Assembly (NCBI GenBank): GCA_051025295.1
Contig: JBMGJV010000001.1
Source of the DNA: KBS-83 sp051025295
GTDB taxonomy: Bacteria; Acidobacteriota; Terriglobia; Terriglobales; Acidobacteriaceae
Direction: 5' to 3' (one strand)
Length of the DNA: 64,000 nt
In this document: positions 28,293 to 37,488 of the stretch, one piece after another
How the letters are laid out: every line of letters begins with the position of its first letter
Numbering within the stretch: position 1 is the stretch's first letter
Program-made: the position numbers and the translations under genes
The notes under the pieces: model-generated
Databases searched by the model: none
Seen by the model: the letters and a program-made list of their open reading frames with translations, nothing else
What the model was told of the DNA's origin: nothing

Positions 28293-28556
28293 ATGTGGCA
28301 GGTTCAGGAAGCGAAGGCCCGGTTCAGTGAATTCCTCTCGCGCGCCCTTACCGAGGGACCGCAGGTAGTCTCCCGGCGCGGGGTTGCGACTGCCGTGCTC
28401 GTCCCGATCGAAGAATGGGAGCGGCTGAAAGGGGCTCGTCCCGACTGGAAACACGTTCTGCTGGCAGACGAGCCTCGAGCGGAGTTGCCCCTGCCCAAGC
28501 GCGGCAGATGGAAGCTCCGGCCCCCGGTGCGTTTCACAGATGAGCCGGGCAGGTGA
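28293..28556 (+). CDS. Phd/YefM-type antitoxin
   Basis: 87 aa. The N-terminal Phd fold is clear: WQVQEAKARFSEFLSRAL, then PQVVSRRGVATAVLVPIEEWERL. This half binds operator DNA as a dimer. The C-terminal ~35 residues, rich in Pro/Arg, should wrap around the PIN toxin. A strong GGAGG precedes the ATG. The stop overlaps the toxin start (GTGA), implying translational coupling. Confidence 0.93.
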   Translation: MWQVQEAKARFSEFLSRALTEGPQVVSRRGVATAVLVPIEEWERLKGARPDWKHVLLADEPRAELPLPKRGRWKLRPPVRFTDEPGR

Positions 28557-28966
28557 AGTACCTGCTCGACACAAACGTGATCTCCGAGACACGCAAGCGG
28601 CGCCCGCATCGGGCAGTGTTGGCGTGGTTGCATGCGAGGGGTACGGCGGATGTCTGCCTCTCTGCCATGACGCTGTTCGAACTGCAGGTAGGTGTAGAAC
28701 GCACGCGGCTTCAGAATGTCGAGCTCGCCGCCAGCCTGGAAGGCTGGATCGAGTCGCTGGCCGGGAGCATGCCAGTACTGCCGCTCGATGGTGCGGTCTG
28801 TCGCGAGACAGCGCGCCTCATGGTGGGGCGCAGCTATGACCTGGTCCAGGACGCATTCATCGCGTCCACAGCACGCGTCCATGGGTTGACAATAGCCACG
28901 CGAAACCTGAAGGATTTCGCGGTGTTCAAGATCGCGACCATCAATCCCTTCGCGAACTCCCACTAG
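28553..28966 (+). CDS. vapC: VapC-type PIN-domain toxin
   Basis: 137 aa from GTG 28553. PIN-domain ribonuclease with conserved acidic residues: Asp6 (YLLDTNVISE), Glu43 (TLFELQVG), Asp99 (LVQDAFIA) and a late position near TRNLKDF. The ATATRNLKDF-like end (IATRNLKDFAVF) is the FitB/VapC signature. VapC enzymes cleave tRNA or rRNA when freed from the antitoxin. It overlaps the antitoxin gene by 4 bp, and its 3' end overlaps the convergent GH39 gene by 4 bp. Confidence 0.93.
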   Translation: MKYLLDTNVISETRKRRPHRAVLAWLHARGTADVCLSAMTLFELQVGVERTRLQNVELAASLEGWIESLAGSMPVLPLDGAVCRETARLMVGRSYDLVQDAFIASTARVHGLTIATRNLKDFAVFKIATINPFANSH

Positions 28967-30492
28967 CGCGGCACCTCGAGCAGCACCAGCGCGTTCACGG
29001 GGAGATCGACCGTGAGCCGGCCTCCCGAGAGATGAGCCGGCTCCGGTGCGGCCGGACCGGCTGCTGCGTTCAACGTGCGCACCTGCTGTTGTGTCGGATA
29101 GCGCGGGCTGCCCATCGCGCGGTACGCGGCGAGCGTGTTGCCGTGCGATTCGTCGAGACGCGTGATGCTGACAGCAGCGTCGGGCGCAACGTGCTGCAAG
29201 CGCAACTCCATACTGCGAGCGCGTCCGGGGCGGCCGGCCTGCTTTGCTCCTGGCGGGTCCACCAGGTTCCACAGGGCGATCACGAGCGATCCATCTGGAC
29301 GGCGCGTGATCAGCGCGTTCCGGCTGTCACTCGCAAGCCGCTCCGTCCCGAGCCGGTGGAGCATGGCGAACGCGGCGTAGCTCGGCTTGCGGATGCTGTG
29401 CGGCGCGATCAGCCCGAAGCCGCCGTCGAACGGCTCTCGCTTCGGCCCGTCTTCTTCAAAGACATCGTCGAAGGTCCAGTAGGACATCATCGCCGCCGAG
29501 CCATCGCACTCACGGATGACGTTCGCGACCGCCGGGCCGACGTACGTCGTGTCGCGCGCGGCGTCGATGCCGATCACGTTCCACTCGGTGATGAAGAGCG
29601 GCAGCGCGGGCATGGGCGAGGCAGCGATCTGCCGGTGCACGCGCGCCACCATGGTGCACAGGCGATCGTCCATGGGCGGCAGCTCTGCCGCTGACAGGCT
29701 GTGCTCGTAGTTCTCGTCTTCGTAACCATGCGTGGATACGAAATCGACGGGCACGCCCGTGTCGTGCATCGTGCGCAGAAACTCGGGCACCCACTCCATA
29801 GCAGAGGTCGCAGGTCCGCCGATGCGGAGGCGCGGGTTCGCCGCCTTCAGCGCGCGCGCGGTGTGGCTGTAGAACTCGAAGTAGGTCGCCTGCTTCGGCG
29901 TGCCCGCCCAGAAGTCGATGTTGGGCTCGTTCCAGACTTCGAAGTACCACTGCGCCACTTCCTCGATGCCATAGCGCTCAACCAGGTGCTCGCCGAGCGC
30001 GCGGATCAGAGCATCCCAGCGCTGATAGCCGCGCGGTGGTGAGACGTTCGGCGCGTACCAGAACATGTGCGGCTTCGGATCCGAGGCGAGCGCCTTCGGC
30101 ATGAAGCTCAACTCAACGAACGGCCGCACACCACGCGCCAGCAGCCCGTCGTAAATCTCGTCCACGTAGGTGAAGTTGTATTGCGGGTTGCCGTGCTCGT
30201 CCTCGGTGTAGACGCCGTTCTCGTCGTCAAGAATGCCGTGCGCGCGCACGTACTCCATCCCCGTGATGTTCTTCACCGCCACCAGGTCGTTGCGGTAGTC
30301 CTCGCGCAGAGCCAGGTTGGCGTGGCCGGAGCCGAACATGCGCTCCCAGAAATGCGGCAGCGGGGTGGCCGCGGCCTGCGCATCGATGGTGAGCACCTCC
30401 TGCGCCCGCAGTCTGCACGGCGCAAGAAGCGGCAGAAGAAGCAGCAGCACGGAGAGAGCATGCCGGCGCAGAGTGGGCCTCCTCAGGACCAC
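28963..30492 (-). CDS. Glycoside hydrolase family 39 (beta-xylosidase-like), exported
   Basis: 509 aa if started at GTG 30492, which gives a signal peptide (HALSVLLLLLPLLAPCRLRAQ). The frame upstream covers a separate small gene on the same strand and a hairpin, so the 640-codon reading is rejected. The TIM-barrel has the acid/base Glu in FEVWNEPN (~190) and the nucleophile Glu in LFITEWN (~300), plus FVELSFMP typical of GH39. A C-terminal beta-sandwich follows from ~410. The family hydrolyses xylosides, iduronides or related glycosides from plant or bacterial polysaccharide in the periplasm. Confidence 0.88.
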   Translation of the reverse strand: MVLRRPTLRRHALSVLLLLLPLLAPCRLRAQEVLTIDAQAAATPLPHFWERMFGSGHANLALREDYRNDLVAVKNITGMEYVRAHGILDDENGVYTEDEHGNPQYNFTYVDEIYDGLLARGVRPFVELSFMPKALASDPKPHMFWYAPNVSPPRGYQRWDALIRALGEHLVERYGIEEVAQWYFEVWNEPNIDFWAGTPKQATYFEFYSHTARALKAANPRLRIGGPATSAMEWVPEFLRTMHDTGVPVDFVSTHGYEDENYEHSLSAAELPPMDDRLCTMVARVHRQIAASPMPALPLFITEWNVIGIDAARDTTYVGPAVANVIRECDGSAAMMSYWTFDDVFEEDGPKREPFDGGFGLIAPHSIRKPSYAAFAMLHRLGTERLASDSRNALITRRPDGSLVIALWNLVDPPGAKQAGRPGRARSMELRLQHVAPDAAVSITRLDESHGNTLAAYRAMGSPRYPTQQQVRTLNAAAGPAAPEPAHLSGGRLTVDLPVNALVLLEVPR

Positions 30493-30565
30493 CCCCGCAG
30501 ATTCCGGCTGGTCCAGTGGTTCAGAGACGGCATGCTCACGCGGCGGTTGCTTGGCCCAAAGCAAA

Positions 30566-30585
30566 GGGCGGAGTCGCCTCCGCCC
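30566..30585 (-). terminator. Hairpin after the 69-aa gene
   Basis: 7-bp stem GGGCGGA/TCCGCCC with a 6-nt loop, followed on the minus strand by TTTGCTTT. It separates the small membrane protein gene from the GH39 start. Confidence 0.5.
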
Positions 30586-30611
30586 TGCTGATGGTCCTGC
30601 TGTTCCCTGCG

Positions 30612-30821
30612 CTAGACGCCGACTGCGTACGAGTCGAGAGGCTCCTGATCCCCCGCGTGGGAATAGAAGTCGTATGGGGAGCGGTGGTTGAACTTGTAAC
30701 GCAGACGCAACTCCCAGCCCACGGCAAGCCCCACGCTCAACACCCCGATTGCGACTCCTGACCAGCCGATCGCGCGCAGCAGGTAGTTCGGTCTCTTCCG
30801 GAATGGCAGCACGTTGCTCAT
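30612..30821 (-). CDS. Small single-span membrane protein
   Basis: 69 aa, with AGGGAGAG 8-10 nt before ATG 30821. Residues ~13-35 form one transmembrane helix (AIGWSGVAIGVLSVGLAVGW) flanked by basic residues, then a polar Tyr/Arg-rich tail. Family not recognised. Own ribosome-binding site and a downstream hairpin support a real gene. Confidence 0.6.
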   Translation of the reverse strand: MSNVLPFRKRPNYLLRAIGWSGVAIGVLSVGLAVGWELRLRYKFNHRSPYDFYSHAGDQEPLDSYAVGV

Positions 30822-30948
30822 AACTCTCTCCCTGCGTGGGCCGGCGACCCTGGGTCGTTCGCGCCTGCTCGCGCCTTTTCAGCATGATAGCGCAGCGTTC
30901 CTCACAATCGTCTGCATTACGAGGGTGTTACAGCGTGCGACCTTCCGG

Positions 30949-31971
30949 TCACGAACAAGCCTCGACCTGGCGCAGCAGGTCTACCTTGCGGTCCGCTGCT
31001 AAAAAGCTGGCCTCGAGCGAGTTAGCGGCCAGCTCACGCGCCTGTTCTTCCGTGAAGTGGAAATACCGTTCTGCCAGGTGGAACTCGTCCAGCAGATCAC
31101 TGTCGAACAGCGAGGGGTCGTCGGAGTTGAGCGTGATCATCAGTCCGGCGTCGAAGTAGCGGCGCACCGGATGCAGCGCCGTGGTGGTGCAGCTGCCAGT
31201 GCGCACGTTCGAGGTGATGCAGATCTCGATCGGAATCTGCCGCTCGGCGAGGACCTCCATCAGTTCGGGGTCATCCTTCGCCGAGAGTCCGTGTCCGATG
31301 CGCTCTGCCCCAATGTTCAGCGCGCCCCAGATGCTCTCCGGCCCGATCGTCTCACCCGCGTGGACAGTCAGCCGCAGGCCGGCGGCCTTCGCCTCGGCGT
31401 AGAGATCACGGAAGGGCTCTGCCGCCATGCGCCGCTCGTCGCCGCCGATACCGATCCCGACAATCGATGGATGCTCGCGCCGCATCTCCGCGGCCTTGCG
31501 AAAGACGACCGCTGCTTCCTCGATACCGAAGTGACGGACGGCGTCGAAGATCCAGAGGATCGAGATGCCGAACTCGCGCTCCGCCTGCAGCCGGCCGCGC
31601 TCCATGCCGGCGAATAGCGGCTCAAACTCGACGCGCCGCCAGTAATAGACAACGCCGACGGACACATAAACCTCGGCGTGCACCACGCCCTGTTCGGCCA
31701 GCGACTTCGCCATGCGGTAGGTGATGAGCTCGTAATCGGCAGGGGTCTGCAGCCGCTCGGTGATCGCCTTGAATGCGAGCAGGAAGCCGCTGAAGTCGAC
31801 ATAGCGATAGAGCGATTGGGCCTGCTCGAGCGTCATGCGGCCGGCGGGATGGCGCTCGCTGAGCTCGACCAGCGTCTCCGGCGTGACCGTGCCCTCGAGG
31901 TGCAGATGCAGCTCGGCCTTGGGCAGCCGTCGGAGGAAGTCGCTGCTGGTGGCAACCGTGGTCAAACTCAC
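30949..31971 (-). CDS. add: Adenosine deaminase family metal hydrolase
   Basis: 340 aa from GTG 31971. This start is set by TACACT ending exactly six bases upstream (31978-31983); the alternative GTG at 32004 lies upstream of that promoter. Deaminase motifs are complete: HLHLEG for the first zinc pair, TVHAGE with zinc His and catalytic Glu (~205), ERIGHGL, and NSDDPSLF (~285). It converts adenosine (or deoxyadenosine) to inosine. Members of this family also deaminate aminodeoxyfutalosine for menaquinone synthesis, which cannot be excluded here. Confidence 0.88.
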   Translation of the reverse strand: MSLTTVATSSDFLRRLPKAELHLHLEGTVTPETLVELSERHPAGRMTLEQAQSLYRYVDFSGFLLAFKAITERLQTPADYELITYRMAKSLAEQGVVHAEVYVSVGVVYYWRRVEFEPLFAGMERGRLQAEREFGISILWIFDAVRHFGIEEAAVVFRKAAEMRREHPSIVGIGIGGDERRMAAEPFRDLYAEAKAAGLRLTVHAGETIGPESIWGALNIGAERIGHGLSAKDDPELMEVLAERQIPIEICITSNVRTGSCTTTALHPVRRYFDAGLMITLNSDDPSLFDSDLLDEFHLAERYFHFTEEQARELAANSLEASFLAADRKVDLLRQVEACS

Positions 31972-31977
31972 CGGCTC

Positions 31978-31983
31978 AGTGTA
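31978..31983 (-). promoter_or_regulatory. Leaderless -10 element of the adenosine deaminase gene
   Basis: TACACT, then GAGCCG, then GTG 31971. Confidence 0.5.
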
Positions 31984-32012
31984 CCGACTGAAGCGGGTCG
32001 ACACGTCGCGAT

Positions 32013-33568
32013 CTAACGCGTGGGCGCGAACTCACTGCGGTGGCGTGAGTAGAAGAAGTACACCAGCAGGCCAATGGCGAGCCACGCGAAGAAGCGCAGC
32101 CAGGTGAGCACCTCGAGCCCCATCATCAGCACCAGGCAGAACACGATGCTGAGCACGGGCACGACCGGACCAAAGGGCGCGCGAAAACTGCGATGGCGAT
32201 TCGGCTCGCGATAGCGCAGGATCAGCACACCGATCGAGACGAGTACGAAGGCAAAGAGCGTGCCGATGTTCGAGAGGTTCGACACTGTGCCGATGTCGAG
32301 CAGTCCGGACGGAATGCCGACCACGAAGCCAGCCACCCACGTGGCCAGCGCGGGCGTACGGAAGCGCGGATGGATGCGGCTGAACGCGCTGGGCAACAGC
32401 CGGTCGCGCGACATGGCAAACCAGACCCGCGCCTGCCCAAGCTGAAAGACCAGGATGGACGAAATCATGCCCATCAGTGCGCCTAGCACTACGAACAGCC
32501 GCACCCAGTGCAGCCGGTGTCCGCCCGGCATCAGCGACAGGCGCTTGAGCGCATTCACCACCGGCGCCGCATCGCCCATCATGCTCTTCCACGGAACGAG
32601 TCCGGTGAGCACCACCGCGACGCCGATGTAGAGCACGGTGCAGACAATCAGCGTGCCGATAATGCCGATCGGCACATCGCGCTGCGGATGCTTGCACTCC
32701 TCGGCCGCGGTCGAGACCGAATCGAAGCCGATGTACGTGAAGAAGATGATCGACCCGCCCGTGAGCACGCCCGACCAGCCATTGGGCGAAAACGGGCGGT
32801 AGTAATGCGGCTGGATGAAGCTGGCCCCGGCGAAGACGAACACCAGGATTGCCGTGATCTTCACCAGCACCATGATGTTGTTGGTCTCTGCCGATTCGCG
32901 CACGCCGCGCACCAGGATGACCGTGAGCAGCATGACGATCAGGAACGCCGGTATGTTGAAGCCGAAGTGCCAGCCTGGCTTATACAGATCGTTGCCAGCC
33001 AGATCCTGCAGGCCGGTGGGCAGGTACGCGGGAGAGATCCAGCGCAGCGCCGGATGAATGCCGAACCAGTCCAGCAGATCCACGATGTGCGCGGCGAAGC
33101 CGACGCTGACCGACATGTTCGAGAAGGCGTACTCGAGGATCAGGTCCCAGCCGATGATCCACGCGACCAGCTCACCGAGCGTCGCATAGGTGTAGGTGTA
33201 GGCCGACCCGGCGATCGGGATCATCGACGCGAGCTCCGCATAGCAGAGCCCGGTGAAGGCGCAGACGATCGCGACCAGCACTAGCGAGAGCGCCAGCGCG
33301 CCGCGCGGCCGGCCAGCATGGCGGTGTGGCGGATCAGGTAATCGATCAGCGGTGTGTTGCCGATCGAAGCCGTGTCGAAGTGCTGGCCCGCAATCGCGGT
33401 GCCGATCACGGTGAAGATGCCCGAGCCGATCACTGCGCCGATGCCAAGCGCAGTCAGCGAAACTGGTCCCAGCGACTTTTTGAGCGCATGCTCTTCGCAC
33501 TCCGAGTCGCTGATCAGCTTGTCGATGGACTTGCGGGCGAAGAGTTGCGACAGGGTCGAGGACCTCAG
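32013..33568 (-). pseudogene. APC amino acid permease with a 1-nt frameshift and no ATG
   Basis: The C-terminal ~430 residues (to 32013) are a normal APC permease with ~11 helices (YAELASMIPIAGSAYTYTYA, FFTYIGFDSVSTAAEE). The first ~85 residues are in another frame: SLGPVSLTALGIGAVIGSG continues through FDTASIGNTPLIDYLIRHTA. The frames meet at about 33297-33312, in CGCGCGGCGCGC; one missing base explains it. Upstream the N-terminal frame reaches a stop with no ATG; only CTG codons (33568, 33553) follow a GAGG. Either the gene has decayed or the sequence is wrong. The family imports amino acids by proton symport. Confidence 0.75.
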
Positions 33569-33641
33569 GTCAAAGTTGCGGCCAGGGCCGGCCGGGTGAC
33601 AACTACCTTAAGCTATCCCGCGCCTGTTCCGTACACAAAGC

Positions 33642-33674
33642 ATGAGGCGCATACCGGTCGGGCATGCGCCTCAT
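33642..33674 (-). terminator. 11-bp inverted repeat between the basic protein and permease genes
   Basis: ATGAGGCGCAT and ATGCGCCTCAT are perfect complements around an 11-nt loop, 20 bp after the basic protein stop. The T-run is weak on either side, so it may be a poor terminator or an mRNA-stabilising hairpin. Confidence 0.55.
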
Positions 33675-33693
33675 TCGATTGTCGATCGGCCGG

Positions 33694-33849
33694 TTAGCGC
33701 TTCTTCTGGCCACGCGTCAGCTTACGCGTCTTCTTCTTGTTGGAGCCCCGCGGCACGGTGCGCTTCGCCTTCGCTGGGGCCTTCTTGCGCGCCGTGCGCT
33801 TGACCTTCTTGCGCTCTTCGGTGCTTTCGATCTTCTTCGTATTCGCCAT
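33694..33849 (-). CDS. 51-aa Lys/Arg-rich basic protein
   Basis: ATG 33849 has GAGAGAG upstream; TAA is at 33694-33696. About 40% of residues are Lys or Arg (MANTKKIESTEERKKVKR at the start, TRKLTRGQKKR at the end), with Ala-Pro-Lys in the middle and no hydrophobic core. The protein should be disordered and bind nucleic acid, in the manner of small ribosome-associated or histone H1-like tails. It lies 56 bp behind the PcrA helicase on the same strand, so the two are probably co-transcribed. No family assignment. Confidence 0.7.
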   Translation of the reverse strand: MANTKKIESTEERKKVKRTARKKAPAKAKRTVPRGSNKKKTRKLTRGQKKR

Positions 33850-33905
33850 GCTCTCTCTAACCTCTCAATGTCTGGTCCGGCTTTCCGTGCGGGCAGCGTC
33901 TGCTT

Positions 33906-36674
33906 TTAGACCCGCTCCAGCTGGGCAAACTTCTCCACCAGCTTTTTCACGCCGAACTTTGTGAATTGTACTGTAATCTTCGCGTCGTCACCGTCGCCCT
34001 CGCGCCGGAAGACCACGCCATCGCCGTACTTGGGATGGCGCACGCGCTGCCCGCTCTTGAAGCCGACGACGCCGGTGGGCTCGGGTACGGGCACCTTCGG
34101 TCGCTTCGCGGTGGCGCCCCCGCGACCGGCAAAGAAGCTGGCAATGTTGTCCAGCGAGCCCCCACCCTGGCTGCCGCGCGATGCATTTCCGTAGCTCGCG
34201 CGCTGTCCAGCCGCCGCCGCGGGACGCCCGCTCTGATCCTCATCTTCGTAGCTGTAGTGCCGCTCGCCGTCCTCATGCGACGTGTTGCTCCGGCGGTTGC
34301 CGAAGCTGCTTCCACCCGATGCGTAGCCACCCCAGCTCGACGCGCGCTCGCTGCGGCCGCCGCTCAGGTCTTCGAGCAGATGCTGCGGCACCTCCTCGAG
34401 GAAGCGCGAGGGCAGCGCCGCATCCGGCATATCGTTGCCGTAGCGCCGACGGTAGCGGGCACGGCTCAGGATCAGCGTGTCCATCGCACGCGTCATGCCG
34501 ACGTAACAAAGGCGCCGCTCCTCTTCGAGCTGCGTCGGATCGGTCAGCGTGCGCGAATGCGGGAACAGCCCCTCCTCCATGCCGCACAGCAGCACCAGCG
34601 GAAACTCCAGCCCCTTCGCCGCGTGCAGCGTCATTAAAGTGACGCGGCTGTCCGGCTTGTAATGATCCGTGTCGCTGACCAGTGCAGCATGGTCGAGGAA
34701 CTCAGCCAGCGTTTCGCCGCGCTCCTCCGCGTCCTGCGCAGCGTTGGCAAGTTCCTTCAGGTTCTCGATCCGGGAGACCGCCTCGGGCGTACCTTCGTCT
34801 TCGAGCGCGCGTATGTAACCGCTGCGGTCATTGATGAAGCGGATCAGCTCTGGCAAGGTCGCGCGATCGCCCGGCTTGCGGAAGGGCGGACGCTCTGTGT
34901 CTTCCGCCGGCTCCTCTGGAGCCTCCTTGCGCAGTGCCCATCCGGAGCTCTTCGTGCCTGCGGACGCTGCGGGCGCCGCCTCGAACGGGTTGAAGGCGAT
35001 GTCCTCAGCCTGCGATGCGTCTGGCTCGGCGTCGAAGGCATCGGGCGCGAAGGACGCGTCTCCATCACTGTTTCCCAGATCGAGCGTGCCCTGCGCACCG
35101 AAGGCGAACTCGGTCTCCTCGTCCGTCTCCGGTCCCTGGTCTTCCACATCGGGCGACTGCGTGTAGCCGCCCTCGGGTAGTTGCTCCTCGTTGCCCTCGA
35201 GGTCAGCCGACAGTTTCTCCGCGAAGCCGGGCCCAAGCAGCGCGCGCGCATCGTCGATCATGCGCTGGAAACTTTCGAGCGCATTCAACGCGCGCTGCGG
35301 CAGCAGGCGCTGCCGTACCGTCTGCCGGATCGCGTCCCAGGTGCTGATGCCGGTCTCGAGCGCGAGGCGCTCCAGCGTGTCGAGCGTGGAGCGGCCGATA
35401 CCGCGCGTCGGCGTGTTGATGACGCGCTGCAGCGCAATCGAGTCGTTCGGGTTCTGCACCAGCTTCAGGTAGCTGAGCAGGTCCTTGACCTCGGCGCGGT
35501 CGTAGAACGAGAAGCCGCCCACCATCGTGTACTGGATGGAGTAGCGGCGCAGCGCCTCTTCCACCAGTCGCGATTGCGAGTTGGTGCGATAGAGCACCGC
35601 GACGCGCGGCATCTCTTCCGTCTCGCCCGCCTTGCGCAGATACTTCTGGATGTAGTCGGCAATGAACAGCGCTTCGTTCTCGCCGTCGGGCGCTTCGTAG
35701 TAGCCGATCTGCGCGCCGCCCTGCCGCTCCGTCCACAGGTTCTTGCCCTTGCGCTGCGCATTGCGCGCGACCACGGCTCCGGCGGCTTCGAGGATCACCT
35801 GCGTCGAGCGATAGTTCTGCTCAAGCCGGATCGTCTTCGCCTCGGGAAAGTCTTTTTCGAACTCGAGAATGTTGCGAATGTCCGCGCCGCGCCAGCTATA
35901 GATGCTCTGGTCCTCATCGCCCACCACGCAGATGTTGTGGTGCTCGCCGGCGAGCAGCTTCATCAGCTCGTACTGCGGACGATTCGTGTCCTGGTACTCG
36001 TCGATCATGATGTAGCGGAAGCGCCGGTTGTAGCGCTCGCGCGTTTCGCCACTGGCCTTCAGCAGGCGCACCGTCTCAAGCAGCAGGTCGTCGAAGTCGA
36101 GCGCGTTGTTCTTCGCCAACTCCTTGCGATAGATCTCGTAAAGCTGCGCGATGCGCTCGCTCATCGGATCGCTCGACGCAAGGTAGTACTCCTGCGGATC
36201 GATCATGTGATTCTTCGCCCAACTGATCTTCGACAGAACAGTGCGCGGCGTCAGTGTCTTGTCATCGAGCGACATGCGGCGCATCGCCTGCTTCACGATG
36301 GCCTGCTGATCGCTCTCGTCATAGATGGCGAAGCTGCGCGTGAGCCCCTTGTCGCCAATGCGCAGCGCCTCCACGTCGCGGCGCAGCACGCGCACGCAGA
36401 AGGAGTGAAAGGTCGAGAGCTGCGGCTTGGCCAGCGTCGAACCGGCCAGCAGCTTGTCGACACGCTCGCCCATCTCCGCCGACGCCTTGTTCGTGAACGT
36501 GACCGCGAGGATCGAGTCGGGCGTGACGCCGCGCTGTTCGATGAGGTAGGCGATGCGGTGCGTGATCACGCGCGTCTTGCCCGAGCCAGCACCGGCCAGG
36601 ATCAGCACCGGGCCGTCGGTCGCTTCAACACCAGCCCGCTGCTGCGGGTTCATTTTTTGAAGGAGGGGATGCAC
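33906..36674 (-). CDS. pcrA: PcrA/UvrD superfamily 1A DNA helicase
   Basis: 922 aa from GTG 36674 (HPLLQKMNPQQRAGVE), matching the N-terminus of PcrA; ATG 36653 would remove the first helix. Helicase motifs: LAGAGSGKT, TFTNKASAEM, STFHSFC, MIDEYQD, GDEDQSIYSWRGA, LEQNYRS, LMTLHAAKGLEF and YVGMTRA. An acidic ~110-residue insertion (residues ~490-600, many Asp/Glu/Pro) sits in the 2B region and is not standard. The C-terminus (VPEPTGVVGFKSGQRVRHPKYGDGVV...) is the Tudor-like RNA-polymerase-binding domain. Roles: nucleotide excision repair, mismatch repair, removing stalled complexes. Confidence 0.93.
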   Translation of the reverse strand: MHPLLQKMNPQQRAGVEATDGPVLILAGAGSGKTRVITHRIAYLIEQRGVTPDSILAVTFTNKASAEMGERVDKLLAGSTLAKPQLSTFHSFCVRVLRRDVEALRIGDKGLTRSFAIYDESDQQAIVKQAMRRMSLDDKTLTPRTVLSKISWAKNHMIDPQEYYLASSDPMSERIAQLYEIYRKELAKNNALDFDDLLLETVRLLKASGETRERYNRRFRYIMIDEYQDTNRPQYELMKLLAGEHHNICVVGDEDQSIYSWRGADIRNILEFEKDFPEAKTIRLEQNYRSTQVILEAAGAVVARNAQRKGKNLWTERQGGAQIGYYEAPDGENEALFIADYIQKYLRKAGETEEMPRVAVLYRTNSQSRLVEEALRRYSIQYTMVGGFSFYDRAEVKDLLSYLKLVQNPNDSIALQRVINTPTRGIGRSTLDTLERLALETGISTWDAIRQTVRQRLLPQRALNALESFQRMIDDARALLGPGFAEKLSADLEGNEEQLPEGGYTQSPDVEDQGPETDEETEFAFGAQGTLDLGNSDGDASFAPDAFDAEPDASQAEDIAFNPFEAAPAASAGTKSSGWALRKEAPEEPAEDTERPPFRKPGDRATLPELIRFINDRSGYIRALEDEGTPEAVSRIENLKELANAAQDAEERGETLAEFLDHAALVSDTDHYKPDSRVTLMTLHAAKGLEFPLVLLCGMEEGLFPHSRTLTDPTQLEEERRLCYVGMTRAMDTLILSRARYRRRYGNDMPDAALPSRFLEEVPQHLLEDLSGGRSERASSWGGYASGGSSFGNRRSNTSHEDGERHYSYEDEDQSGRPAAAAGQRASYGNASRGSQGGGSLDNIASFFAGRGGATAKRPKVPVPEPTGVVGFKSGQRVRHPKYGDGVVFRREGDGDDAKITVQFTKFGVKKLVEKFAQLERV

Positions 36675-36772
36675 AGGGAGCGGAGTCTCGCAGAAAGAAC
36701 GTCCCCTCCAGTGTATCGCCCGTGGCGCAGTCAGTCGCGAGTCACTGCCCGCTCCGCTAACCTGAGGAAGAC

Positions 36773-37399
36773 ATGTCCACCTTGCCGCCTTCCCACCCGG
36801 CACGCCCGCAGCACTCGCCGAGCGTCTGCGTTTACTGCGGCTCCACCTTCGGCACGGAGCCCGCGTTCCGCGCCGAGGCGCACGCGCTGGGGCAAACCGT
36901 CGCGAAGCGCGGCTGGCAGCTCGTCTACGGCGGCGCGGATGTGGGGCTGATGGGAGCCTTGGCCGATGCCGCACTCGCAAACGGCGGCGCAGTCGTCGGC
37001 GTCATTCCGCACGCGCTCGTCAGCCGCGAGATCGCGCATCGCGGCCTGACAGAACTGGTCGAAGTCGCGTCCATGCATGAACGCAAGGCCGAGATGGAGC
37101 GCCGCGCCGACGCGTTCCTGGTACTGCCGGGCGGCCTTGGAACACTCGATGAACTGTGCGAGATCGTCACCTGGGCGCTACTCGGGATGCACGCCAAGCC
37201 TGTTGTCCTTATCAACACGAACCGCTACTGGGACAGCTTCCTCACGCTGCTCGACAACGCGGTGCGCTGCGGATTCCTGCGGCCGGCGCATCGTGAGCTA
37301 CTCGCCGTCGCTCCCGATGCCGAGGCCGCCTGCCGCGTTGTCGAGAGTGCCTGGAGCAAGACAAACGCAAGGACGGAGCGAAGTTCCGCAACTTCCTGA
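36773..37399 (+). CDS. LOG family nucleotide 5'-monophosphate phosphoribohydrolase
   Basis: 208 aa, ATG preceded by GAGGA. The Rossmann-fold core carries CVYCGSTFG at the start, the glycine loop VYGGADVGLMGALADAAL and the active-site PGGLGTLDELCEI (~119-131) with the family PGGxGTxxE. RK in MHERKAEM completes the site. The family cleaves ribose-5-phosphate from AMP-type nucleotides (cytokinin activation in plants); bacterial substrates are usually AMP. It was once annotated as lysine decarboxylase, which this motif excludes. It diverges from pcrA with 98 bp between. Confidence 0.9.
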   Translation: MSTLPPSHPARPQHSPSVCVYCGSTFGTEPAFRAEAHALGQTVAKRGWQLVYGGADVGLMGALADAALANGGAVVGVIPHALVSREIAHRGLTELVEVASMHERKAEMERRADAFLVLPGGLGTLDELCEIVTWALLGMHAKPVVLINTNRYWDSFLTLLDNAVRCGFLRPAHRELLAVAPDAEAACRVVESAWSKTNARTERSSATS

Positions 37400-37488
37400 C
37401 TCATCCAGACGTCTTAGCGAGAGCGGAGTTCCGCTCGCGGCAGCCTCAGGGTGCCTGAGATGAATCGGTCCTCTATCCTGAGACTCAC

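Noticed and set aside
30493..30885. Extended N-terminus of the GH39 frame
   Set aside because: It overlaps a separate small gene on the same strand and a terminator-like hairpin, and would put the signal peptide in the middle.
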